DNA of 64,000 bases, from assembly GCA_013433145.1 (NCBI GenBank), contig CM024171.1, positions 10,788,065 through 10,852,064 on the forward strand, in the 5' to 3' direction. The translations under genes and the position numbers were made by a program. The notes below the pieces were generated by a model that worked only from the letters and a program-made list of their open reading frames with translations, had not been told where the DNA came from and ran no database searches. Below, piece after piece: positions 11,316-22,800 of this stretch (positions are counted from its first letter, which is position 1; every line of letters starts with the position of its first letter). This DNA is from Ascaris suum. Its lineage: Eukaryota > Nematoda > Chromadorea > Rhabditida > Ascarididae.

Positions 11316-14300
11316 TCGTGATTAAATTCCCCTGACCGTATTATCTCTTTATACCCCCATGCGTTGCATCGTGATTACTTGACAGATGTCAATGAAAATG
11401 TATTTCGCCAAGCAGATATAAATTAATTTTTTTTATACGGGTAGGAAATTGTATGGAGTCAGAAAAGAACGCTCAAATTTGTAACGTTTCTACTAGTATA
11501 GAGTAGCAGAGAGTGGAGAGGAAGTGCGCGATAGATAGGAGAGTAATGAAAACAACAAAATAGAGACAATGAGGAGAGATGGAAAAAATTGTTGTGTCAA
11601 TGATTGTATTATGTGCATCAGGGACGAGCATAGAGGAGATGATGCACGGGACACACGCCGGGGCTGAGGCCCACTATGTCGGCTGAAATTTTTGTTTATG
11701 ATTCATTTCCGCATTTCACTTCCCTTATATTGCCTTCAGAATTCTGTGGGAAGTGATGCATGAAAATCTGACATCGCAAATAATTCGGAGCTACCGGAGA
11801 AAAGCGTGAAGGGACAGAGAAAGCAACAGTGACACTAAGAGGAGGCGTACGGGGGGCTGAGGAACAATCGTCTGCTGGATGATATGTTGTTGTGAATTGC
11901 TTACATGTTTTCCTGTATTTGATGAGGAAGTTCAATTAGTAAATGTTTTCACTTCATTCCACTCTGGCCGTTCACCATTTACAGCTTTTATTTTGCTGTG
12001 CGCTAACTAAAGTTGCTTGTTATGTGGGATGCCAATAAATAGCAGCTAGATTTGGATGTGAACAGAAGAGCGTAGATGAGCTTGGACCACAGTGAGAAGG
12101 AGGGAGTCTGGAATTCCGAGGAGAGGGTGTCTTTTGAGGAAACGTGTGATGAGGGAATGAGAGACGTACGCATGATAACATTTCACAATTTGTTTCATAG
12201 CGAAGTTGCAGATGCAGAGCTTGCTGGCCGCTTTTATTCGTTGTGTTTTTTGGGGGAAAAGGTGGTTGGAAAGAGTCAGGTGGCACATTGAGTTTTCATC
12301 GCCACTTTAGCCTAAATTGCTATAGAATTTCAGTTAGAAATGTCAACATTCACAGTTGCTGTGCAAGTTTTGCACGTTTTAATATTTTCGCTTAAACGAT
12401 CGTTCTTCCTGCAAGTTTGCGCAACTGAAGGTATTTAGCAATCAACAATTTTACACTGCATTAATCTGGGAAGGAAGTGCTTTCATTTGGAAAGCATCGG
12501 CAAAAAAGTTTCAGATTAGGGGATGTCGTACAGTGACAGTGAATTGAATTTATAGGTTATCATGCATCCGTCCGCTTTGCGCTCTTAGTGCGGAGTAAGG
12601 TCTGTGCTATGAGGATTTCCACGTCGTGCACTCCATTTCTCGTTTCCCATTCAGCCACCTAGCCGTATCAGAGCACAATTCCTTTGGTTGAAATTTAGTG
12701 CTGTTTGAAGATCAGGTGAACCTGAAATCCTTTTAAAATTTGAGTGAGGCCGTTTCTTGAGAAGCCTGCGTTGTGAGGGCATTCATAATATACATGTTCT
12801 CCACAGCATTTCGGTTGTTTCCATAGCTGCATCTACGTTGAACTTCATGACCTGTGAATGAGGAGGGAATTAAGCTTGTTTATTGACATAATTCCCATTT
12901 CGCAGGTGGTCATGTTTTAAAGTGATCATGGCCTATATATCTATGTAGAAGTCAAGTTCATTTTCCTGAAGACTTCCTTGTCGCGCATAGAAACCACGTT
13001 GATGTGTCTTTTGCGGAGAGTTTAGATGGCGGTACCATGAAAGTTCCATGATTTCCCTCAGCTTTCTTTTCACGCGGGTCTTTTTCGCAGCGAACTTGCT
13101 AACGTCCGTTATTCCATCAAAGAGCACTGCCATCATGGTAATCTGCAGATGACCGCAACATCCGTTCTTTTGAATTGCTGTGTCCACATTGTATCTCAAG
13201 GTATTGATGGTCGTGCACAAATGTTTCACTCCGCGTTTGCTTCATTTTGATGACGAGCCATACTGCAGCGTCGGCGTTCGGATGTCTTCAACAGGCGTCT
13301 TCATGTTCGGTGACGGCTGTTCCAATGAGCCGCCGGGAATGTGTTAATTTGCATGCTTTTATATGTGCAGTATCTTTTCGCACGTCCCGTTGCCGATAAC
13401 TGCACCACTTTGCGAAGACTTTCAGACAGTTACCGTAGAGGAAGACTGTCTTCAGACATCATGTGGCGGTTTATGCTGCACAGAGGAAGGCTAGCGCATT
13501 AGCATAGGTAAAATGTTCTCCGGTGGATTTCCCGGAGAATTGAATGTGATACCGTCGCTCCATCTGGCTTCTCGTTTTTCTTGAGATGAACCGAAAGTTC
13601 ACCGAAGAAACCTCCTATAGTGGAGAATTCCATATGAGGGACTAAAAGCATAGGAATCCATTGCCACCGCGAAGTGATGTGCGATGAAAACGTCCTCCTG
13701 AGTACGCTGCGCAGTTTGTCGGGTTTAGCAGTCATGTTCCAGGTACGGTTACTGCAAAAAGAGCCAATTAGGTAGAAGGGATCGATAGCATTTGCAATTT
13801 CTCCTATTTATAAAGGACGACGATTGTTCCAAATGCTAAAACTTCCTGTTGGGATTTTTATGTGTCTTAGTTTGGACCCAAGTGACAACGAAAACCGAAT
13901 GTGTTATTAATTTCAAAATTGAACTTTTTCTACTCCCCTTCATTAATCGAGGGATTCGACTGCTTTTAACGACTGCTATTGTGTATATTCCGTTTAACAT
14001 AGGGGGAATGAAATTTCTTTTTCTTGCACGGTTTAGAGAGGTAATTTGACTTGGAGTTGCAGTTTATTTACCTCCTGTGTGGATTCTCAGGTCTCATTTT
14101 ACCTGACTGTACTCTCGAGTGCATAAAAGTTGCCAATTATGAAGCTGTATTTGATATTTCAAAGAAAATTGGATACTGAAAGTCCTCCAGTTTTATCGAA
14201 GCAGAGCTTCAGAAGAGGCTCACTGTATGGGTGGATGTCAGCTTGCCAACATCCGCCGCGCTACATCCCCTTTTTTTCTCGCGAGGTTTAATTCGTACCA

Positions 14301-15133
14301 TGTAAAGCGCCACTGTACAATAGAAACTACAAAAGAAGGAATGAGAAGTCAATGAAAATTTCTAAGGAAACGGTTGCTTGCACGCTGGATTTCAGTGCCA
14401 TGATAAGTATGATACGCTTCACCTTCCACGAATCCACATCAAATTAGACTCTTCCTTCTTTTCTTCTTTTCACACATACGAAAATCACCTTTCTAGTACA
14501 CTTCCATCGGTACCAATTGTACAGTGTATAAAAATCCTAAACATATGTGCATTGCATATGCACTTCTTCAACATGCACACATTAATGCTCTTTAGTGGAT
14601 GGAATATTTGTGTAGCATGGAGACAACGAAAGCTCAGATGGAGAATACCTGAGTTGAAAATGCATGTGGGAAGGTTCCACCTAGAAATTTAGAAAATAAT
14701 GCCCAGATTTGGAACGATATCGCGGAGATATTAGTGAATACTTACAGCTTAAGGCATGTGAAGCAGCTTCTAGCAGGTATGCTGTATCGATCCATAGGCC
14801 CTAGATATGCTCACTGCATTGATAAGTGAAGTGTGTTTACAATCTTTTATTTTCGATAACTTTATTCTTGTCTAGTTGTTACGTTTGACTCTCGATTATA
14901 TATAGGTGAATTCCGATATCACCGTGAAAAAATTTGTTTCTTTCAACGGGTTTTTCTTTAATAAATGAATAAATCTATTAAGCGATCGAAGAATTCCAAT
15001 CTAATGCTCTGTATACTTTGTGATATCACTTTAAAATCGCGAAAATATTAGTGTTTATTCTTTGACTTTTTGAATCGTTTTCTTCTCTATGCAGACAAGT
15101 TTATTTTCCACCCCTCAAAGTTTTTTTTTTCAG
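11316..15133. other. Intergenic; no gene supported
   Basis: Between the Shroom-like stop and the BLOC1S1 first exon. Open frames on both strands (for example - strand 12933-13229 and 13499-13735, + strand 14378-14692) lack consistent splice partners or a recognisable domain. The - strand frames near 13 kb are basic and could be remnants of a mobile element ORF, but no diagnostic motif is present. Confidence 0.5.
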
Positions 15134-15158
15134 GCGGACAACAGAGGTGATTACGAGA

Positions 15159-16904
15159 ATGTTGGCTAAAATGGTTAAAGAGCACAACGTTTCACAACAA
15201 TTGCGTAAAGAGTTACAAGGTTTGTTCTATCTTTAGAATGTTCGATCATTGTATCCAATAAAACCAATGCTAAATTCATAGTAAGGATAGGCTGTCTGGT
15301 TTATAAGGTAGTAAATCCGTTCTGAGCGATAACTAGAAGGAAGGAATGGCATCTTCGATGATTTGAGGATAGAATCACCTTCAAAAAGTGATGAAAATTT
15401 ATGGCGTTAATCGGAATGCTTGCTGAGAGAAACGATTCGTTGATGTTCATAGATAAGTTTACTTCGGTTGGCGATACGACTGTTTTTTTTTTCATTAAGA
15501 AGGTTTTGTTTCAGAAAAACGCAAAAATGAAGCGATAGTTGCAGCGCATAATTTGTCCAGTGCAATAGTCGATCATCTCAATTATGCGTTCGTTTTTATT
15601 TCATTATTGATATACGAAATCGTTATGTTTCCCGCTTTTAATGTGGATGAGAATATGATGATTTATTGGAATATTTTTCGTTGTTTATTGAGGTTTTCAG
15701 TTTTTACGCACTTAACATTTAAGGAATATGTCGCCATCAAACACTCACTAATTTTACCACAAATGCATGTCTAGAAGTGTCTAGATATTTGATATTTCAT
15801 ATACCGTTTCCAAACTGTTCAAGTTATCCATCAAGAAGATAATTGCTTTTTACGTGCACTCTTGCTGAGATAGAGGGAAAAGAACCTAAGGTATTTGAGG
15901 GACGGAGTAGAAGTCTAGGAAAATTAGATTAAAAATGTGCAAAAATAAGAAAGTTTGAGACGACATGAGGAATAGTGACCAAAGTTGTTGTGAGTGCATG
16001 ACGGACAGACGTAAAAAAATAGAAATGTCGTCCAGAAATGTGCTTGGTGTTGGAGAGTGGGGTGACCTTATCGACATAATGCTGGAAAACAACATTTATT
16101 ATTTGAATGAATTTGCAGTGTTTCACAAGCATATAATAATCAAAAGAGATTAGATGTGGAAGCAAAGAAGTTGGAGAATAACGCCGCCAACTTGGCCAGA
16201 CAGACTGAACAATGGATCCAGTTAACCGACTCACTCAACCAGGCACTTAAGGTATATAATTAAACACAGATTATGTAACTCTGCACGACATATTTTACAC
16301 GCCTAGGCGACTTATCATTGGTATCAGTAACCGCTTATTCGAGCTGGCGGTCTGATAAGGTTAGGTCGAGGATGCATTCGGGTTCGGGGAGTCCTCGAAA
16401 TTTTTGACTGTTAGAGTCAGAGGCCTCCGACTCAACTTCTTCGGGACCCAGATGATATTTTCGAGCTTCAGGGGCTCTCCATCACACTTCAGAGGCCTGC
16501 ACACATGATCTGCCTTTTACTGACGATCTTTTCGATCTTATCCTCGACGGTGACAGTTAGTCCGTCTTCCAAAAAAACTCGTTCGCTGGTGTCTCAAAGA
16601 CACTGAAGACCCCAAAGTATGAGAGAAAGATATGCTTGTGTGAAGCGTTGAAAGTCAAATTTTGTAGAACTATTTGTTTGATATGAAAGGATCAATAGCC
16701 GCTTTTGTTTTGGTTTATTTTAAAAGCAGACAAGATGATGGGAAAATGACCGTGAGGGCTGACCATTCGTACCTGCCGTCATGTGCGTCGGCTGCCACTT
16801 AAAACGAGGAATATTGCAGGAAATTGGTGATGTCGGAAACTGGGCAAAGAGTATCGAAAACGACATGAAAGTTATTTCGGGCACTTTAAAGACTGTTTTC
16901 GAAG
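15159..16904 (+). CDS. BLOC1S1: BLOC1S1 (GCN5L1), subunit 1 of BLOC-1 and BORC; 3' end open
   Basis: Four exons join in perfect phase: 15159-15219, 15515-15587, 16119-16251 and 16820-16904. They give about 117 codons; the family is usually about 125 residues. The start [10 protein letters not shown] matches the family's MLSRLLKEHQ-type start. [19 protein letters not shown] spans the exon 2/3 junction, followed by [17 protein letters not shown] and [16 protein letters not shown], the strongly conserved core. The fold is a long helical coiled coil. Known role: a cytosolic scaffold subunit of BLOC-1 (lysosome-related organelles) and BORC (lysosome positioning through Arl8). The T-rich acceptor at 15133, just before the ATG, may be a spliced-leader site. 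The last few residues lie in a short exon after 16905. A candidate acceptor is at 17052, but another at 17076 also gives an ORF, so the stop is unresolved. The gene is convergent with PYM. Confidence 0.9.
16300..16620. other. GC-richer block inside BLOC1S1 intron 3
   Basis: A roughly 320-bp stretch in the 16252-16819 intron has clearly higher GC and no long T runs, unlike the surrounding intron. It has no usable reading frame. The likeliest explanation is an old inserted repeat; no terminal repeats or pol III boxes were found. Confidence 0.35.
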
Positions 16905-18388
16905 GTAACTTCCTTATCTTACTGAGTTCCTGTTTAAAATGTAATAATAGTCATCGAAGCGGCCACCTTGATAGGCATTATTGCGGGATTAAGGAAGTAT
17001 TTAAGAACTGCATCACGGGGCACCTTCCTCCAACGTTTCTTTTGTGTCTTAGGCAGCCAGTGTGCTGAAAGTTGTAGAAATGAACGCTATAAAGTAGTAA
17101 TCGCAAACCCGGAAGATCCTGATATGCCAGGATGTGCTTCTAGGCTGGAACGGCGGATCAGGCCAGATTATAGTAGAAAAGAGCTTCTTTCCATACTCAT
17201 TTAAAAAACTGCTCAATTATGTTCGGCGATCGCTTTGTGAGCTAATAGCTGTTGCTCTAGCGAGGGGGGAGTTGAGGCATAGAGATGGGAGGAAGGCTCG
17301 AGGCAAGGGATGGGGAGGGGCAGGGAGTGGGAAGGATGCAGAGGGAGGCAGAGACTCCTTTTGGAAACCCTGTGTAATCCTCTGGAAACCAGTGACTCCT
17401 GGCTGGGAACTACATCCTTGAATATTGCGGAATCCCGACGTCCCCATCCCCATACATCCCCTTCCCCTGATTTTTTGCTTCCCGTAGAACGTCATCCTCG
17501 AAAAAAGCCCCACCCCTGTCCAACTCCCACACAACAGCCTTCAAATCGTGGCCTCTTGCGTTGTCTGTTCTGAGATTCTGGCACCGCTCCTATCCTCTCC
17601 TAGACCAAGTGAGATTTAAACGAAGTAATCCTTGTTGAAGAGCAGTAGAAAGCGAGCACTTGATGCGCAAGATCAGATTACTTCAAGAAAGTCGAAAAAT
17701 GTGTTGCCTTCCTGCATCATTGTTCATACGAAATACACGTAGACGATTCGAAATTTCAAGTCGAGTGGAACTTCTTTCCTCTTATTATGTTAAACACAAA
17801 GTGACCTTTGCTTCTGCCCATAATGAGGATCGAAGAATTAGGTGTGCTCTAACGAAGGCTTCGTAAGGTATTCGTTTTATTTGTATTTTCGTTTTAAAAA
17901 CATGAACAATGAGGTGAACGAAACACTGGAAGTGATCCATACCACATAAGGGTTCCCCAAATCCTTGGAAAGCTCTCTAGATTATTACTTCGAGCTGAAT
18001 GGTGTCGGGTCAGCAGCTTTTTATCAAGAGTTCACGAAATGAGTTGGAAGTTTCCGATTATCACGTTGTCAGAGGTCATTTTTGATAATGAGATATTTCC
18101 ATGCCAGCAGAGATTGCATTTTAATGTCCTCGCTCGCCGAAATTTCCCCTTTCCTGGCGTTCCTTCTTTAATGTCCCCTTGCAGTTTTTCATACACATGT
18201 GCAATTATTGTCTTTCCAAATACTGTTTGCAAACACAAATTTCGGTACTTTCTGATGCTTGTTTATCGGCTCGCTAGGAGTTACTCCCTGAAAACCTCGA
18301 GATTTAAGGCCTCTTGAGAGAGGGAGGGAATTCCTCTGCGTAAATATCCGTACACGTGTACGCATCCTATTCCATTGCAGAGCGCCAG
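16905..18388. other. Convergent intergenic region between BLOC1S1 and PYM
   Basis: Should contain the last BLOC1S1 exon and both 3' UTRs. The acceptor-like TTAG at 17049-17052 opens a frame continuing the BLOC1S1 phase, but what it encodes does not resemble the short family tail. A purine-rich GC-rich tract runs about 17255-17355 and a C-rich tract about 17430-17540. Their overlapping ORFs on both strands are composition artefacts. Confidence 0.45.
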
Positions 18389-19841
18389 TCATAGCCGCTC
18401 CATCTCAGCTGTTAATTTCTCAATCTCGAGCTCTATCGCCTCCTTTCGCGCGATCTTCTCGAGCTGTGTCTTCTCAGGATTCGCCAACTCCCCGCTGGCG
18501 ATCTTCTTCTAAAAAAATAACACGATCCGTTTGTTCATAAGACTCGCACATTGAATGTCATCACTGGGAGATCATCTATGAATGACATTTGCCGAGGCCC
18601 ATTCTGACAAACGGAAGGAGTTTCGATCGACTATTCCATCACATACGACTGAATTTAGACTTGCCCATTTAATGAAAATGAAATGCGCTGAAATATGTGT
18701 TAGTGAATTTCGCATCTAAAAATTTGGTTGCTGATGAGTGGGAACTATATGCTTAGAAAAATATTTCTGAGTTTTATTAACTACCGCTTCGCCTTTTTAG
18801 TTTGATGGAAAATGACTGTAAATAATGTAATAGATTGGAAACATTTTGCTTGTTTTGCTGACATGGATGTTGAAGACTCTTAGCTGAATTCGTAAAACAC
18901 AGCAAACTCTCTAGCGGGAATTTCTGCACTACAGATGTATTCTGCAAAGAAAGTAATGAATGTAACACTGATGTGAAAACTACACCTAATGACTTAAAAC
19001 ACGTCCAGTGATGTTTCCTTCGTTTGCTAATTATAGAAGCTCTCATTCTTGCCTGCAATATGTCGATATCTCGTAGCTTCCTGTTCAAGTTACCAATCTT
19101 CTTCTCCATGTGATCCCGAGGAGTTATTGGCGCATTCGGCTTCTCAAACGCCACTGTTGGCTTTGTAGGTCCTGTTCGTGCCTGAATTCCTTTCACTCAG
19201 ATCAATTTTATTAGAGTTCAGCAATCATATTCACTCTGTACAACCAACAAGCGAGACAGAAGGACTAATGGAAAGGATGGGTTGAGTTGAAAAATTTTCG
19301 CTAGTCTTTCTTGTTTTTTGGGGAAGAGAAAAAGTGAATAACTTTGGTTTAATTTTCCGCCTCACCCGCACTCCCATCAGTTCGCCAATTTTTGTCGTTT
19401 TTCGACTGGATCGTTCTTGGTTGAGTGCAGACCTCATCTGGTTTATACATCGCAATCACATCGACCTTTTTTTAAAATATAATTCTTCCTCTAAGACTCG
19501 GACTTTTTTCGTCCGACGAATATGAAAAAAAAAAACAACTACCCCATCTTTTACCTTGATTGCGCAATACTAATTTAAAATGACAGTACGGAAGCAACGT
19601 TAAAGCACTAGGCAAACTTACTGAAACTCGTTGCTGAATTTACCTTATAAGGTGTTGTTTCCTTCGGAGTCATTCCAATGGGGTATCTGGAATCGCGACT
19701 GACTTGTGCTGCAGGACTTTCGTAACGCGGCTGCTCTTCTTGAGGTACATAACCCTCTTTAACTCGTCGTGCCTTTCTCCATGTACCATCTGCTCGTTGT
19801 GAAGCCGCTATGAATGTTTCACCTTCAAAGAAAGCATTCAT
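18389..19841 (-). CDS. PYM1: PYM (partner of Y14 and Mago; WIBG)
   Basis: Three exons on the - strand, all in phase 0: 19841-19644 (66 codons), 19181-19053 (43) and 18508-18389 (39 plus stop), giving 148 residues. The N-terminal Mago-Y14 binding domain is clear: GETFIAASQR then DGTWRKARRVKEGYVPQEE. The middle is Pro/Thr-rich, and the C-terminus is a basic helix (KKIGNLNRKLRDIDILQ joined to KKIASGELANPEKTQLEKIA) as in the family's ribosome-associated tail. Known role: it dissociates the exon junction complex from mRNA in the cytoplasm and links it to the small ribosomal subunit. Intron 1 has a normal GT donor. Intron 2 needs a GC donor (CAG|GCAAGA at 19055-19047). The start was chosen as the first in-frame ATG after the acceptor at 19856-19854. 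A two-codon ATG-CCT-TAA lies immediately upstream. Confidence 0.92.
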
Positions 19842-19849
19842 TAAGGCAT
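19841..19849 (-). promoter_or_regulatory. Two-codon uORF overlapping the PYM start (TAATG)
   Basis: Right after the acceptor that begins PYM exon 1, ATG CCT TAA is read out of frame. The last A of its stop codon is the first base of the PYM start codon. If exon 1 begins here (for instance by trans-splicing), ribosomes meet this minimal ORF first, and PYM would depend on leaky scanning or reinitiation. An undetected upstream exon supplying another start would remove this reading. Confidence 0.5.
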
Positions 19850-19853
19850 TTTT

Positions 19854-22800
19854 CTGAAACAATAACGGCGTCACTCAATCAAGATGAAGCGCGAACACCG
19901 TTGATTTTGGCCAATTCACAATGAACCGTTATTGCCTGTCCAACTAAAGATGCGAAGCATTTGTGGCATAACATATTACTATTTGTTGCTGTTTTTTTCA
20001 CACTGCTGCATAGTACTAATTTACTTCGGTTAAATGGGCCCCTTTTTGTATAGTACTGTATTCATTCATTAGTGATCCTCAGAAGGGCTGTAATTTCGGA
20101 TCTGAGCTATAGGCAGCCACGGCGCAATCAATCTTGTAGTAGGGTGCCTGGACTTATTACAGTATCAGCACAACCAATTCCGAAAAATTTCTTCCCAATT
20201 AAGCCTCTGAAGAAGTTACTCGAAAAAAAGGAAGAAATCTCGACGATGAAATGGACGCGGCTATTATTGGCATATGAAAGCTATAGACGGGAAAGGCGTA
20301 AGGAAGGAGGAAGGCGAAAACATATTTGCGCTAAAATGCCACTTCATTTCAACTGGAAAAGTGCTGTTGTCTGTGATAAATATGACAGAAAATAGAATAC
20401 ATTCGGAAGGAGGAACGCTTCTTTAGGAGACATCATCCTAATGAAATGCAAAAAGGAATCCACTTATCGTGGGAAGTGTTTTTTTTTATTTCGTCGAAAA
20501 CAAAGGAAGCCGTCGAAAATCTTATACCTGGTCGAGTTATTTTGTATGCTGTTCAACCTCAACCAGCAAACAATTACGCAAGTTTTAACAGCGCTTTTCG
20601 CCTTCGTTAAAAAAAACCACAACGCGAAAATCACTTCGAAACCTTCAAAAAATTGCGAGAATCATCCGACGAATGCGCCGATTAGTGAATCGATCATGAC
20701 AGCTTCATTCAACAGTGTGGTCGATAAGCGGTACCAAATGTCTAGCGGTACCACGTAGTTCTGATGCCTCAATCGCGTTCAACAGGTAAAGGAGGCATGC
20801 GAAAGATGGCTGTCATACAAAAATCGTTGTGATGATAGGGCTACTAGAACATGTGAACACAGAGACTTGCCAATCCGCGCATCTGCGAGGTTGGCACTTA
20901 TGCGGTGATGCCAAAGAAACTGTCTCTGATAGAAAAGAATGTAGGCGTTCAAGAAAAAGAAACAAACCGCTTTTTGTTTTAATTCTGACGTCTCCAACAA
21001 CATTTTTTGCTGCCATCGTTCTCTGCGAACTGCAATTATTATAAAATCGCAAATTATCGAATTCCCACATAAAAACTATTAAGCGACCATTGATCAACTT
21101 TTATCAATACGCGCCGACTGATGTTAACGAGCTGTTTTGATTGGCCGTACGATCGAATGTGATGCCGCCGATTACGATGTGAAAAGTCGCTCGTTGGCCA
21201 TAAATCGAATCAATTTGGACAACACCGAAATTCGGTGGCCAAGCAAATCGGTGGCCGATGGTTGATAGTCACCGAAAATCGATAAATGCGTTGATGGTTA
21301 GTGTCAGCGGTACTCAACGTACCTGATCAAAAAGAAAACTAAGCTCTAGTGAATTCTTCCTATGAAAACATGGAGAGTTATCCTTACAATTATCGTGCTT
21401 CTCAAAACTATTTTTCAAAGAAATTCTAGATCTTGACTGGCTCTTCCTTTCAAAGCAATCGCATCCCTTTCATCGGAGAGCAACTTCCTTTCTGCAAAAC
21501 TCGAGTAAACTACCAATTTCATCTACAACTTTCACGCTCATCCAGCAAAACTCCCACACAACTTGCTAAACAATTAAACTAAAACGCATCCCTGACATAT
21601 TCTGAACTGCCGTGTTCGTGAGAGTTCGTTAATGTTTATTAGCCTCCTCTCCCGCCTCCCATTATCATTACGGATAATAAGGACATTCGCGAAGATGAGT
21701 TCAATTTCGCCTAATGGAAGAAAACTGGCTGGAGACACGTCTTATAATTTATAAGCCCTCAGCAGATATGGCGGTCCTGTGGATGTATCAACAAACCACT
21801 ATAATCGCGGTACCATCCCATCCTTGCCGTCACATGTGGACGGGAAACGCTTCACCCCACCGAATGAGACATCGCCCGACGAGGGTGCTTCCCCGCCGAG
21901 AACACTGGGATGTCCCACATGGCATCTGAAGAAATGATTCCGTATTACTTCTGGGATGATTAGGATAGGTGCTTTCAGTAGTGTCCGCATGATATGGACT
22001 TTAGACAGTCCCGATGAAATCTATAGATTTGGTGAAATTCATGCAATCATTTAATCGGATCCCAGTGAATATCACTCAATCAATTCTCAACAAAACCACC
22101 CTCATTGTGTATTGAAAGGTATCTATCAAAGGTTTTTACCACTTTCTGTAAAACCAGACGTCCTAAAATAAAATTAATTGAGAACCCGCAACTCATTAGA
22201 AGGATGATTTAGAACAGTTGTACATCGCAATTTCAGGTCCCATAAAATGATCCCTTACGAAAGCAACATTGAATTGAACCTTTACGGAATGAGCGAGGTA
22301 CAGTTTTCAAGGCAAATTTCCTGTGCAAACGCTCTCTATGCATTCAATTTTCAGCAAAACTGAACAATTCACAAAACATTAGATTTCATGAAAAGCGAAT
22401 TTTCCAAAGAATTCTCAACAGTCCCGAAATTCATTTCTTTTCGAAGGATGCAATCCTTCCGGTGTGATTACAATATATTCGAAGCCGGGTGTCAACAAAA
22501 CAAACAGTTGCATATCCCAATCTGTTCTTTTATCCACTTCTACCTTAAAAACATTACGTTTCACTCGTACTATCTTTTGTCCTAAGAACTACAACATCAA
22601 CTGCTTCAATATTGCTCAATCTTTCAGGCAATGAAATATAAGCAAGCAGTATACTTTAGCTGCAACCAGTATTTCTCGACGTTTCCCAACATCAGGTTTC
22701 CTTCCAGACGATAATCTGATTCCTGCCGCATACTCTTCTGCTCCTCTTTTATTCCGCTCCAGAAAAAAACTGGAATTCTGGACAGAAGTGAAGCCAATTT

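Noticed and set aside
12933..13735. - strand basic frames thought to be a retrotransposon ORF end
   Set aside because: Some resemblance to RTE tail regions, but no diagnostic reverse transcriptase or endonuclease motif; similarity too weak to annotate.
17217..17573. Overlapping ORFs of about 90-105 codons on both strands
   Set aside because: They come from a purine-rich then C-rich low-complexity tract, with Arg/Gly or Pro-rich products and no family.
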